A program made the position numbers and the translations under genes. From an uncultured Phascolarctobacterium sp. (GTDB lineage: Bacteria > Bacillota > Negativicutes > Acidaminococcales > Acidaminococcaceae), in contig UQLS01000005.1 in the NCBI GenBank assembly GCA_900541915.1, positions 56,720 to 120,719 on the forward strand: a stretch of DNA of 64,000 bases, written 5' to 3'. A model generated the notes under the pieces. It ran no database searches. It had not been told where the DNA came from and saw only the letters and a list, made by a program, of their open reading frames with translations. This document shows, one piece after another, positions 33,142 through 41,805 of the stretch. The stretch's first letter is position 1; every line of letters starts with the position of its first letter.

Positions 33142-34653
33142 ATGATGTTAGATGCAACCAGGTTACGTGCTCCCTGTCTGTTTGAAAAAGTTGTCAGTGC
33201 CGATAAGGCAGCAGAACTGATTACTGATGGTATGAACGTCGGTGTCAGCGGTTTTACTCCGTCCGGTTATCCTAAGATGACTACCATGGCTTTGGCAAGA
33301 GCGATTAAAGCCGGTAAAAAATGCCGCATCAATATCTGGAGCGGTGCTTCTGTAGGGCCGGAAATTGAGGAAGAGCTGGCTAAGGTTGGCGGCGTGCAAA
33401 GCAGGATGCCTTATTATTCAGCTGCCAATAAGAGTATGAAGGCCGGTATCAACGACGGCACAATTGAATACATTGACCAGCATTTAAGTCATTTTGCTCA
33501 GCAGATTGATTACGGATTTTTTGGCGATGTAGACGTGGCTATTGTAGAGGCAGCCGCTATCAATGCAGACGGCAGTATCGTTTTGGGACCAGGCATAGGC
33601 AATATCCCCATGCTGGTTAAACATGCTAAAAAAGTCATTGTAGAGGTAAATACCAGCATTCCTCTTTCTTTGGAAGGCATGCATGATATTTACATCTGTG
33701 CCAAGCCTCCCTGCAGATCGGAAATTCCTATTTACAGTGTAGGCGACAGGATTGGTTCTCCTTATCTGGAGTGCGGTCTGGACAGAATCGACTGTATTGT
33801 AGAATCAGATATTCTCGACCATGTACGCAATTTGTGTGATCCTGATGCGGACAGCGTAAAGATTGCTGAACACCTGGTAGATTTTCTGGAGCATGAACAG
33901 CGTTACGGCAGGCTGCCGGAAAAAATGCTGCCCATGCAGTCAGGTGTCGGCAGTATCGCCAATGCAGTTTTGTTAGGCTTATCTAAATCTAAGTTTGAAA
34001 ATCTGCAAATGTATTCGGAAATTTTACAGGATGCTGTTTTTAGTCTGATTAAGATGGGCAAGATTAAACAGGCTTCCGGCTGTGCTTTTACACCTTCGCC
34101 AAAAGTATGGCAGATGTATAAGGAAGACCCGCAGCTATATAACAAGAGCATTGTGCTGCGTCCTCTTGATATCAGCAACAGTCCTGAGGTTATCAGAAGA
34201 CTTGGCGTTATCTCCATGAATACACCACTGGAATTTGATATTTATGGTCAGGCAAATTCTACTCATGTAATGGGACGCGGCATGATGAACGGTATCGGCG
34301 GCAGTGGTGATTATATGCGCAACGGCTATCTGACTATTTTCTCTACTCCGTCTACAGCCAAGGGCGGCAGCATTTCCAGTGTAGTACCGATGGTTACTCA
34401 TGCGGATCATACAGAGCATGATACCATGGTCTTTATTACTGAACAGGGCGTGGCCGATGTACGCGGACTTAGTCCGGTGAAAAGAGCTAAATTGATTATC
34501 GAAAAATGTGCACATCCTGATTTTAAAGATCAGCTGTATGAATATTTGCGTATGGCGCAGCGTAAGAGCGGACACATGCCGGTGGATTTACGTCACGCAT
34601 TTGATATGCAGGCTAATTTTGAAATGTACGGAACAATGAAGGAACAGCATTAA
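33142..34653 (+). CDS. Acetyl-CoA hydrolase/transferase family, probable succinate (propionyl-CoA) CoA-transferase
   Basis: A 503-residue class I CoA transferase of the Cat1/ScpC type, which moves CoA between succinate and acetyl- or propionyl-CoA. The acyl-binding loop GPGIGNIPML and the late catalytic block ITEQGVADVRGLSP (Glu) are present, and the length matches succinate CoA transferases. ATG 33145 is better spaced from AGAGGG than 33142. Its position before methylmalonyl-CoA mutase supports a role in the succinate-to-propionate route. Confidence 0.87.
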   Translation: MMLDATRLRAPCLFEKVVSADKAAELITDGMNVGVSGFTPSGYPKMTTMALARAIKAGKKCRINIWSGASVGPEIEEELAKVGGVQSRMPYYSAANKSMKAGINDGTIEYIDQHLSHFAQQIDYGFFGDVDVAIVEAAAINADGSIVLGPGIGNIPMLVKHAKKVIVEVNTSIPLSLEGMHDIYICAKPPCRSEIPIYSVGDRIGSPYLECGLDRIDCIVESDILDHVRNLCDPDADSVKIAEHLVDFLEHEQRYGRLPEKMLPMQSGVGSIANAVLLGLSKSKFENLQMYSEILQDAVFSLIKMGKIKQASGCAFTPSPKVWQMYKEDPQLYNKSIVLRPLDISNSPEVIRRLGVISMNTPLEFDIYGQANSTHVMGRGMMNGIGGSGDYMRNGYLTIFSTPSTAKGGSISSVVPMVTHADHTEHDTMVFITEQGVADVRGLSPVKRAKLIIEKCAHPDFKDQLYEYLRMAQRKSGHMPVDLRHAFDMQANFEMYGTMKEQH

Positions 34654-34667
34654 GGAGGGTACTAATC

Positions 34668-36320
34668 ATGATGAATAAAGAGTTGCTTGAACAAGGCTTG
34701 GCAGGTTATGAAGCTAAAGTGGAAAAGGCTATCAGCAAATTTCCCGAAAGAAAAGAATTTGCGGAAAAGCGTCTGTATACTCCGTTAGATGTGGAAGACT
34801 TTGATTACAATGAAAAACTGGGATTTCCTGGGCAATATCCTTTCACCCGCGGTGTGCAGCCGACAATGTACAGAGGCAGACTGTGGACCATGCGTGCCTA
34901 TGCTGGCTTTGCTACGGCAGAGGAAACTAATGCCCGTTATAAATATTTGCTGGAAGCAGGTCAGACCGGTCTGTCTGTAGCAATGGATTTGCCAACCCAG
35001 ATTGGTTTGGATTCTGATGCAGAACTTTCTCATGGTGAAGTTGGCAAGGTAGGCGTAGCTATCGACTCTCTGGCAGATATGGAAAAACTGTTTGAAGGTA
35101 TTCCGCTGGATAAAGTAAGTACCTCCATGACTATTAACGGCCCGGCGGCAGTGCTTTTGGCTATGTATGTTGCGGTTGCAGAAAAACAGGGCGTAAAACC
35201 GGAACAGCTCAAAGGTACTATTCAGAATGATATTTTGAAAGAATATATTGCCCGCGGTACCTATATTTTCCCGCCGCGTCCATCCATGCGTCTAATTACT
35301 GATACTTTTGCATACTGCTCACAGAATATTCCTAAATGGAATACTATCAGCGTAGGTGCTTATCATATCCGTGAGGCCGGCGCTTCCGAAGTACAGGAAA
35401 TTGCTTTTGCTTTCTCTAATGCAATGGCCTATATTGATGCGGCTATTAAAGCAGGGCAGAAGGTGGATGATTTTGCGCCTGGTATCAGCTGGATTTTCAC
35501 AGCAGGCTTGAACTTCTTCTCGGAAGCAGCTAAATTCCGTGCAGCACGTCGCCTGTGGGCAAGAATTATGAAAGAACGTTATGGTGCGGAAGTACCTAAA
35601 GCGCAGATGCTGCGCGTGCATGTACATACTGCAGGCAGCGTACTGACTGCTCAGCAGCCCTTGAATAATGTGGCGCGTATTACCTGGCAGGCACTTTCGG
35701 CAATCCTTGGCGGTATCCAGTCCATGGCTTGCTGTGCTTATGATGAAGCTATTGCATTGCCGACAGAAGAATCTGCAACTCTGGCACTGCGTACTCAGCA
35801 GATGCTAGCTTATGAAAGCGGCGCTGCCGATACTATTGACCCGCTAGCTGGCTCCTATTATGTAGAAGCTCTGACAGATAAATTTGAAAAAGAAGCTTAT
35901 GAATATATCACTAAGATTGACGCGATGGGCGGCGCAGTAGCTGCTATTGAAAAAGGCTACATGCAAAGTGAGATGGCTGCTCATGCTTATGCTTATCAGA
36001 GTGAAATAGAAAAAGGTACTCGTGTAGTTGTTGGCGTTAATAAATTTGCTGACGATAAACAAATTAAGACTAATGACGTGCTGACGGCTGATTTAAGTGT
36101 AGCTGAAAGACAGATTGCCAAGGTAAATGCAATGAAAGCGCAGCGTGACCAAAAAGCTGTAGATGCAGCACTGGCTAAGCTGAAAACAGCTGCTCAGGGT
36201 GAAGAAAACCTTATGCCTTACTTAATTGAAACTGTTAAGACTTATGCTACTCTGGGAGAAATCTGCGGTGTACTGCGTGAAGTATTCGGCGAATATAAGC
36301 AATCCGGCTCCATGTTCTGA
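34668..36320 (+). CDS. Methylmalonyl-CoA mutase, large (catalytic) subunit
   Basis: A 550-residue catalytic subunit that interconverts succinyl-CoA and R-methylmalonyl-CoA with adenosylcobalamin. FPFTRGVQPTMYRGRLWTMRAYAGF... (the family N-terminal block, read in parts), TMTINGPAA-like and AGPGxx-type barrel motifs are recognisable. The chain ends before any cobalamin-binding domain, so it needs a separate small subunit. That subunit and the epimerase are not next to it here; the next gene is MmgE/PrpD. GGAGGG lies eight bases before the ATG. Confidence 0.93.
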   Translation: MMNKELLEQGLAGYEAKVEKAISKFPERKEFAEKRLYTPLDVEDFDYNEKLGFPGQYPFTRGVQPTMYRGRLWTMRAYAGFATAEETNARYKYLLEAGQTGLSVAMDLPTQIGLDSDAELSHGEVGKVGVAIDSLADMEKLFEGIPLDKVSTSMTINGPAAVLLAMYVAVAEKQGVKPEQLKGTIQNDILKEYIARGTYIFPPRPSMRLITDTFAYCSQNIPKWNTISVGAYHIREAGASEVQEIAFAFSNAMAYIDAAIKAGQKVDDFAPGISWIFTAGLNFFSEAAKFRAARRLWARIMKERYGAEVPKAQMLRVHVHTAGSVLTAQQPLNNVARITWQALSAILGGIQSMACCAYDEAIALPTEESATLALRTQQMLAYESGAADTIDPLAGSYYVEALTDKFEKEAYEYITKIDAMGGAVAAIEKGYMQSEMAAHAYAYQSEIEKGTRVVVGVNKFADDKQIKTNDVLTADLSVAERQIAKVNAMKAQRDQKAVDAALAKLKTAAQGEENLMPYLIETVKTYATLGEICGVLREVFGEYKQSGSMF

Positions 36321-36362
36321 TATCTTATTTGACGATGGTTTTGCAAGAAAGAAGCTGATGAA

Positions 36363-37730
36363 ATGATTACTAAAACTTTAGCTGATTTTACCGCTTCCTT
36401 GAGCTACGATAAACTGCCGCCTGTTTCTGTTGATATGGCGAAAAAATGTATTTTAGACTGGCTGGGAGTCTCTATCAGAGGCTCCCAGGAGCAGCCTGCC
36501 AAGCTTATTCGCCAGACAATACTGTGCAACGAAGCAAAACAGGCTACTGTCTTTGACGGCGGGCAAAGCAAGGCATCTGTTTTTGACGCGGCCTTCTGCA
36601 ATGGTGCTGCTTCGCATACACTTGATTTTGATGATTTGCATAATCCGTCCATCATCCATTTGGCGACAGTAGTAGTGCCCGGCGTCTTTGCTATTGCCGA
36701 AGCTGAGCATAAGAGCGGCAGGCAGATGATTGCTGCTGTCTGTGCTGGTTATGAAGCAGGGGGCAGGATAGGCGAGAGTGTTATTCCTGAATCCTATTTC
36801 TTCTGGCATACTACAGGCACTGCAGGTACTTTCGGCGCTGCTGCAGCGGCTGCCAATCTGCTGCAGCTTACGCCTCAGCAGACACTTATGTGCTATGGCA
36901 GTGCCGGTACGCAGGCAGCGGGACTATGGGAATTTTTAAAAGAAGGTGCTATGAGCAAGGCTTTGCATGCCGGTAAAAGTTCTTATGCAGGAGTATTGTC
37001 GGCATATCTTTCCCGTAATGGCTTTACTGCTGCAAGCAGTATTTTGGAAGGTGAAAAAGGTTTCTGCCGGGCTATGGTAGATGAGCCCCATTGGGACAGG
37101 TTAACCGAAGGCTTGGACAGCAAGCATCTCAGAATTGACGAAAATTCCTTTAAGCCTTATGCCTGCTGCAAACATTCCCATGCGGCTATTTATGCGGCGC
37201 AGGTACTGAAAAAAGAACATGAGCTGCGGGCAGAGAATATCAGCGAGGTAAGGATTTATGTCAATGACATAACAGATTACTTAATCAACAATCCGCAGCC
37301 GCAGAATCCTTATGGCTGTAAATTCAGTATTCAGTACTGTGTGGCTGCTATGCTTACATTCGGAGCTGTAGGTATAGAACAGTTTGCACAGAATGTTATT
37401 CATAATACTGAAGTCAGAGACCTGATGAGCAGGACTAAGGTTATTCGTGATGCAGCCATAGAAAAAATTCATCAGGAGGACGCATCCAAACTTGCTTCCA
37501 GATTGGAAGTTGTATGCAAGGACGGTACAGTGCATTCTATGAAGGTTGACTATCCTAAGGGAGACCCGGACAATCCTGTAACTTGGGAAGAAGCCAAAGC
37601 TAAGTTTATGCACCTGGCTGTGCCTGTATACGGCCAGCAGCAGGCAGGAAAATTGTGCAGCCTTATCGAAAATTTAGAGGAATGTGAGGACTTGGCACAA
37701 GGACTTGCCCAATGCTGGAAGGAGGGGTGA
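36363..37730 (+). CDS. MmgE/PrpD family protein
   Basis: A 455-residue member of the MmgE/PrpD family, which includes 2-methylcitrate dehydratase, cis-aconitate decarboxylase and iminodisuccinate epimerase. The DFDDLHNPSIIHLATVVVPG block near residue 85 and FKPYACCKHSHAAIYAA near residue 260 are typical. No methylcitrate synthase or lyase is nearby, so a full methylcitrate cycle is not supported; the real substrate is open. It lies between the mutase and a thioesterase in one operon. Confidence 0.85.
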   Translation: MITKTLADFTASLSYDKLPPVSVDMAKKCILDWLGVSIRGSQEQPAKLIRQTILCNEAKQATVFDGGQSKASVFDAAFCNGAASHTLDFDDLHNPSIIHLATVVVPGVFAIAEAEHKSGRQMIAAVCAGYEAGGRIGESVIPESYFFWHTTGTAGTFGAAAAAANLLQLTPQQTLMCYGSAGTQAAGLWEFLKEGAMSKALHAGKSSYAGVLSAYLSRNGFTAASSILEGEKGFCRAMVDEPHWDRLTEGLDSKHLRIDENSFKPYACCKHSHAAIYAAQVLKKEHELRAENISEVRIYVNDITDYLINNPQPQNPYGCKFSIQYCVAAMLTFGAVGIEQFAQNVIHNTEVRDLMSRTKVIRDAAIEKIHQEDASKLASRLEVVCKDGTVHSMKVDYPKGDPDNPVTWEEAKAKFMHLAVPVYGQQQAGKLCSLIENLEECEDLAQGLAQCWKEG

Positions 37731-37732
37731 TA

Positions 37733-38167
37733 TTGTCACCTTCTGAAATAAGTGCGTATATTAAGGAGCTGTATGCGCATAACAGTTTTATGAAGCTGTG
37801 TGGTATTCAGATAATTGATATAGCCTGTGGTAAGGCCCGGGTTGGTCTCAGAATCGATCCGGACAGGCATACAAATCTGAATAATAAGCTGCACGGCGGG
37901 CTTCTGATGACGCTGATGGATAATGCTACGGGCATTGCAGCTGCTTCTGTAGGAAAAAGAGTGGTAACAGTTTCTATGACCGTTGATTTTATCAAAGGTG
38001 CGGAAGCTGGCAGCTTTGTGGAGGCAGAAGCAGTAATCAGTTATCAGGATGCAGCCAATGTTAATATGAGTATGAATGTTTTGGATGAAAACGGCAGAAT
38101 GTTAGCTACAGGCATGAGCTGTATGCTGGCCATTGCGGATTTTCCAGGTATTCCTGACAAATGGTGA
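37733..38167 (+). CDS. PaaI-type hotdog-fold thioesterase
   Basis: A 144-residue hotdog thioesterase that hydrolyses an acyl-CoA. The NNKLHGGLLMTLMDNATGIAA block is the catalytic PaaI motif (HGG, then acidic Asp). I chose TTG 37733, seven bases after GGAGG; an ATG at 37712 lies upstream of that site and inside the previous gene. Probable last gene of the operon, before a terminator. Confidence 0.82.
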   Translation: MSPSEISAYIKELYAHNSFMKLCGIQIIDIACGKARVGLRIDPDRHTNLNNKLHGGLLMTLMDNATGIAAASVGKRVVTVSMTVDFIKGAEAGSFVEAEAVISYQDAANVNMSMNVLDENGRMLATGMSCMLAIADFPGIPDKW

Positions 38168-38172
38168 GAGTG

Positions 38173-38197
38173 ACCCAAAGGACGTGTGCCTTTGGGT
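38173..38197 (+). terminator. Intrinsic terminator
   Basis: ACCCAAAGG (38173-38181) pairs with CCTTTGGGT (38189-38197), followed by a T-rich tract. Confidence 0.85.
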
Positions 38198-38224
38198 TAT
38201 TTTATTTAGAAAAATAGCGGCAGA

Positions 38225-38253
38225 TTGACAACAGAAATAAAATAACCTAGAAT
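38225..38253 (+). promoter_or_regulatory. Purine permease promoter
   Basis: A perfect TTGACA (38225-38230), 17-base spacer, TAGAAT (38248-38253). No purine riboswitch is visible in the short leader. Confidence 0.75.
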
Positions 38254-38298
38254 TTTACTAAATATTTGTCTGTTAATACTGATTACGGAGTGATAGCT

Positions 38299-39681
38299 TT
38301 GCTGAAGCAATTTTTAGAAACAACCTTTAAACTGCGAGAGAACAAGACCAGTGTCAGACTGGAGCTTATGGCTGGATTAACTACTTTTATGACGATAGCT
38401 TATATCCTGGCTATCAATCCCAGTATTTTAAGTAAAGCTGGTATGGACGCAGGTGCAGTCTTCATGGCGACTGCCTTGGCTGCCTGTCTTGGTACGCTGT
38501 TTATGGCGATATTTGCCAATTATCCTTTTGCATTGGCTCCGGGTATGGGCCTTAATGCTTTTTTTGCCTATACGGTTGTAGGGCAGATGGGTTATTCCTG
38601 GCAGGTTGCGCTGGCTGCAGTCTTTATTGAAGGTATTATTTTTATCTTGTTATCGCTTACTAAAGTACGTGAGGCGATTTTTAACTGTATACCGCCGGCG
38701 TTGAAGTATGGCGTTACCAGCGGTATAGGCCTTTTCATTGCTTTTATTGGTCTGCAGAATGCTAAAATAGTAATAGACGGCCCTTTTCTTGTGGCTTTAT
38801 ATCCCTTTAAGGCAGCTTTGGCAAACGGTGAATTTTATTCTACAGGCATCGGTGCACTGCTGGCCATGATTGGTATTTTAATGACAGCTGTACTGACAGC
38901 TAAAAAGTTTTCCGGGGCAATTTTGTATGGCATTATTTTTACCTGGATTTTAGGTATCTTTTGCGAGATTACCGGTGTCTATGTGCCTAATCCGGCATTA
39001 GGAATGCATTCTGTGCTGCCTGATTTTTCGTTGGGGATGGGGATACCTAGTGTTGTGCCCACCTTTATGCAGTTTGATTTCAGTGCCGTAATGAGCTTTA
39101 ATTTTGTCGCTGTTATGCTGTCTTTTATGTTTGTGGATTTGTTTGATACTATCGGTACTTTGATCGGTGTTGCGTCAAAGGCTAAAATGCTGGATAAAGA
39201 CGGTAAATTGCCGCGTGTAAGAGGAGCACTGTTAGCAGATGCTATGGCGACTACCTGTGGTGCGGTATTAGGTACATCTACTGTTACTACTACTGTGGAA
39301 AGTTCTGCTGGTGTTGCTGCAGGCGGTCGTACAGGATTGACAGCACTGACAGTAGCCGCACTTTTTCTGCTTAGTATTTTCTTTGCGCCATTATTTTTGG
39401 CTGTTCCGCTTTTTGCTACAGCTCCGGCGCTGGTCATTGTTGGTTTTTCCATGTTCAGTAGTATGCTTAATATAGACTTTAACGATTTGAGTGAAGCTAT
39501 TCCGGCTTTTATTGCTGCTGTAGCCATGCCCTTTACCTATTCTATTTCTGAAGGCATTTCCATGGGCATAATTTCCTATGTCATCATTAACCTGGCCAGC
39601 GGCAGTTATCGTTATAAAAAAATCAGCGTACTGGTACATATTTTGGCTATTATCTTTGTGCTGAAATATATCTACGTATGA
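38299..39681 (+). CDS. AzgA/PbuG-type purine (hypoxanthine/guanine/adenine) permease
   Basis: A 460-residue NCS2-family permease of the AzgA subgroup with about 12-14 hydrophobic segments. MTIAYILAINPSILSKAGM, ALAPGMGLNAFFAYTVV, FVDLFDTIGTLIGVA and ESSAGVAAGGRTGLTAL are its conserved blocks. The start is TTG 38299, eight bases after GGAG; upstream in-frame codons lack a site. It takes up purine bases for salvage and is a single-gene unit. Confidence 0.9.
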   Translation: MLKQFLETTFKLRENKTSVRLELMAGLTTFMTIAYILAINPSILSKAGMDAGAVFMATALAACLGTLFMAIFANYPFALAPGMGLNAFFAYTVVGQMGYSWQVALAAVFIEGIIFILLSLTKVREAIFNCIPPALKYGVTSGIGLFIAFIGLQNAKIVIDGPFLVALYPFKAALANGEFYSTGIGALLAMIGILMTAVLTAKKFSGAILYGIIFTWILGIFCEITGVYVPNPALGMHSVLPDFSLGMGIPSVVPTFMQFDFSAVMSFNFVAVMLSFMFVDLFDTIGTLIGVASKAKMLDKDGKLPRVRGALLADAMATTCGAVLGTSTVTTTVESSAGVAAGGRTGLTALTVAALFLLSIFFAPLFLAVPLFATAPALVIVGFSMFSSMLNIDFNDLSEAIPAFIAAVAMPFTYSISEGISMGIISYVIINLASGSYRYKKISVLVHILAIIFVLKYIYV

Positions 39682-39695
39682 GTTTTAAATGCTTC

Positions 39696-39722
39696 AAAAA
39701 GCTCGGCTGCAGCCGGGCTTTT
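39696..39722 (+). terminator. Intrinsic terminator after the purine permease
   Basis: AAAAGCTCGGC and its near-complement (GCCGGGCTTTT, two wobble or mismatched pairs) around CTGCAG, followed by T-rich sequence. Confidence 0.8.
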
Positions 39723-39726
39723 CTTT

Positions 39727-39778
39727 TTATCCACTTATCCACAGAAAATGTTGATAATTTATCCACAGATGGGGATAA
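39727..39778. other. Cluster of five DnaA-box-like sites
   Basis: Two perfect DnaA boxes TTATCCACA (39735-39743 and 39759-39767) and three 8-of-9 matches (39727-39735 TTATCCACT; 39749-39757 and 39770-39778 on the opposite strand) occur in 52 bases. An AT-rich stretch (39779-39830) follows. No dnaA, dnaN or rpmH gene is in the window. It may be a DnaA-titration or regulatory site. Confidence 0.7.
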
Positions 39779-39836
39779 AAACGTAAAAATATAATAAATA
39801 TAGATAATATATGCAAATTTGTAGAGTTTGTGAACA

Positions 39837-39863
39837 TTAGCACTCATCTATTGACAGTGCTAA
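39837..39863. promoter_or_regulatory. CIRCE element (HrcA operator) of the hsp20 gene
   Basis: TTAGCACTC, nine bases, then CAGTGCTAA: 17 of 18 arm bases match the CIRCE consensus. It overlaps the -35 TTGACA (39851-39856) of a promoter with TATAAC (39874-39879) after 17 bases, so HrcA should repress directly. Confidence 0.88.
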
Positions 39864-39990
39864 CAAAAAGGTTTATAACATAATCAGACAAAGAAAAGAG
39901 CTACCTGAGAAAAGGTAAGCTCCTTTCGGAGTTAATTTTAAAGTTTAACCCACAGCCAATTACTGTGAGCTTGATATGGAGGCATGACTT

Positions 39991-40443
39991 ATGAGAGTTC
40001 CTAGTATTTTTGGTGAAAGTTTATTTGATGATTTTATGGATTTTCCGTTTGAAAGAGAATTTTTTGGCAGACGTAATCCTTTATACGGCAAACATGAAAA
40101 GAATATGATGAAGACCGATATTAAACAAACAGATGCAGGTTATGAAATGGATATTGACCTGCCTGGCTTTAAAAAAGAAGACGTTACTGCTAAACTGGAA
40201 AACGGCTATCTTACTATCAGTGCTTCTAAAGGCGTTGATAAAGACGAAAAGAATGATGAAGGCGTTTATATCCGCCGTGAACGTTATGTTGGTCAGTGTT
40301 CAAGAAGCTTCTATGTAGGCGAAGATGTTAAACAGGAAGAAATTAAAGCAAAATTTGAAGACGGTATTTTGAAAGTCTTTATTCCTAAAACTGAACCGAA
40401 ACAGCTTGCTAAAGAACAAAATTACATCGCTATTGAAGGCTGA
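39991..40443 (+). CDS. Small heat-shock protein (Hsp20/alpha-crystallin family)
   Basis: A 150-residue chaperone that holds unfolded proteins. The alpha-crystallin domain runs from about residue 42 to the end (MKTDIKQTDAGYEMDIDLPG; ARFEDGILKV-like KFEDGILKVFIPK), with a C-terminal IAIEG tail. GGAGG precedes the ATG. It is controlled by CIRCE, and the leader of about 105 bases has several hairpins (CTCC-TTTC-GGAG; CACAG/CTGTG), which could add an RNA thermosensor. Confidence 0.93.
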   Translation: MRVPSIFGESLFDDFMDFPFEREFFGRRNPLYGKHEKNMMKTDIKQTDAGYEMDIDLPGFKKEDVTAKLENGYLTISASKGVDKDEKNDEGVYIRRERYVGQCSRSFYVGEDVKQEEIKAKFEDGILKVFIPKTEPKQLAKEQNYIAIEG

Positions 40444-40448
40444 TGCTT

Positions 40449-40468
40449 ACCCCCGCTGAGGCGGGGGT
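40449..40468 (+). terminator. Intrinsic terminator after hsp20
   Basis: ACCCCCGC (40449-40456) pairs with GCGGGGGT (40461-40468), followed by a T-rich tract. Confidence 0.85.
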
Positions 40469-40599
40469 ATTTTATTGTGCAAAAATATTATTTTCCTTGG
40501 AAAAACAGCTTGCTTATCTTAAAGGTATATGATACAATTATTTAGCGTTAATATCGAATAATATATAACATCCGTAATTGAAAAGTGAGGTGCACAATA

Positions 40600-40803
40600 A
40601 TGAAAGAAAATATTCATCCTAAATACAGCGAAGTTACAGCAACCTGCGCTTGCGGCGCTAGCTTTGTAACCGGCAGTGTAAAAGGTGAATTGCGTGTTGA
40701 CGTTTGCTCCAAATGCCATCCGTTCTTTACCGGCCAACAACGTAATGTTGCAGCACGTGGCCGTATTGAAAAATTTAATAAACGTTATAACACAGAAAAA
40801 TAA
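40600..40803 (+). CDS. rpmE: 50S ribosomal protein L31
   Basis: A 67-residue L31 of the zinc-binding (C+) type. The first cysteines are in CACGASF and the later pair in CSKCHPFFTG. The start NIHPKYSEVTATCAC is diagnostic. ATG 40600 follows GAGGTG at seven bases. It is followed by its own terminator. Confidence 0.96.
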   Translation: MKENIHPKYSEVTATCACGASFVTGSVKGELRVDVCSKCHPFFTGQQRNVAARGRIEKFNKRYNTEK

Positions 40804-40810
40804 TCATCTT

Positions 40811-40839
40811 CACAGCAGAGCTCAAAAAGCTCTGCTGTG
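40811..40839 (+). terminator. Intrinsic terminator after rpmE
   Basis: CACAGCAGAGCT pairs with its complement around a CAAAA loop, then TTTGT. Confidence 0.8.
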
Positions 40840-40908
40840 TTTGTATACGGAGCTTTTTGCGGCTGCGGCTTGGCAGCCTGATGATATGTATTGATTTTGG
40901 GGTATTTT

Positions 40909-41805
40909 ATGAAAAAGCAAAAATTTAATGTAGGCGGGCAGGCTGTTATTGAAGGCGTAATGATGCGTGGACAGGATAAGATTGCAGTAGCTGTACGCCA
41001 ACCGGACGGAGAAATTTCTGTTGACGTAAATCCTGTCAGCAGTATAAGAGATAAATATCCAATTTTGAAAAAACCTTTATTGCGCGGCGTAGTGGCGTTG
41101 TTTGAATCATTGTATGACGGTATGAAGGCGCTGGCGTATTCGGCGCAGGTATCTGGGGAAGAGGACGAACAGCTCAGTACCAAAGAAATGGTTATGACCA
41201 TTGCTACATCTGTGCTGCTGGCTATTGGGCTATTTATAGTATTGCCCACCTGGTCCATGCGTTTCCTGCATAACCTTACGGAAGATCCTATGCTGCTGAA
41301 TCTGGCAGAAGGTGTACTGCGCATGGTTATCTTCCTTGTTTATATTGCTGCTATTTCCTCTATGAACGATATTCAGAGGGTATTCCAGTATCATGGTGCG
41401 GAACATAAAACAATTTATACTTATGAGGCGGGCTTGCCGCTGCAGGTAGAGAATGTGCGCTCGTTCAGTACCTTGCATCCGCGCTGCGGAACTAATTTTC
41501 TGATGATTGTTATGCTCATCAGTATGTTTATCTTTACTTTTTTAGGCTGGCCGGACCTTGTGGAGCGTATTGCCTCCAGAGTGGTTCTGATGCCGGTAAT
41601 TGCAGGCGTAAGCTATGAGATTATCAGATTTGCCGGTGCCCATGCGGATAACAAGCTGGTGCATTTTGCTATTATGCCGGGACTGCTGCTGCAGAAACTG
41701 ACTACCAGGGAACCGGACGATTCACAGATAGAGGTGGCTATTGCTTCTTTAAAAGCTGTATTGCCGCCGGAAGAAATTATTGAGCAGGAGAAGAGTAATC
41801 AATGA
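40909..41805 (+). CDS. yqhQ: YqhQ-like DUF1385 membrane protein
   Basis: A 298-residue DUF1385 protein with four or five membrane segments. NVGGQAVIEGVMMRG at the N-terminus and YHGAEHKTIYTYEAG plus LHPRCGTNFLMIV in the middle are family signatures. The biochemical function is unknown. It overlaps prfA by four bases (ATGA), the common Firmicute arrangement next to rpmE and prfA. Confidence 0.9.
   Translation: MKKQKFNVGGQAVIEGVMMRGQDKIAVAVRQPDGEISVDVNPVSSIRDKYPILKKPLLRGVVALFESLYDGMKALAYSAQVSGEEDEQLSTKEMVMTIATSVLLAIGLFIVLPTWSMRFLHNLTEDPMLLNLAEGVLRMVIFLVYIAAISSMNDIQRVFQYHGAEHKTIYTYEAGLPLQVENVRSFSTLHPRCGTNFLMIVMLISMFIFTFLGWPDLVERIASRVVLMPVIAGVSYEIIRFAGAHADNKLVHFAIMPGLLLQKLTTREPDDSQIEVAIASLKAVLPPEEIIEQEKSNQ

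Noticed and set aside
36363..37730. Methylcitrate cycle
   Set aside because: MmgE/PrpD is present, but no methylcitrate synthase or methylisocitrate lyase lies nearby, so the cycle is not supported.
38254..38298. Purine riboswitch before the purine permease
   Set aside because: The leader is too short (about 40 bases) and lacks the conserved loops of the purine aptamer.
39727..39840. Chromosomal replication origin
   Set aside because: The DnaA boxes and AT-rich stretch look origin-like, but no origin-linked genes are present and the genes on both sides are in the same direction. GC skew is needed.
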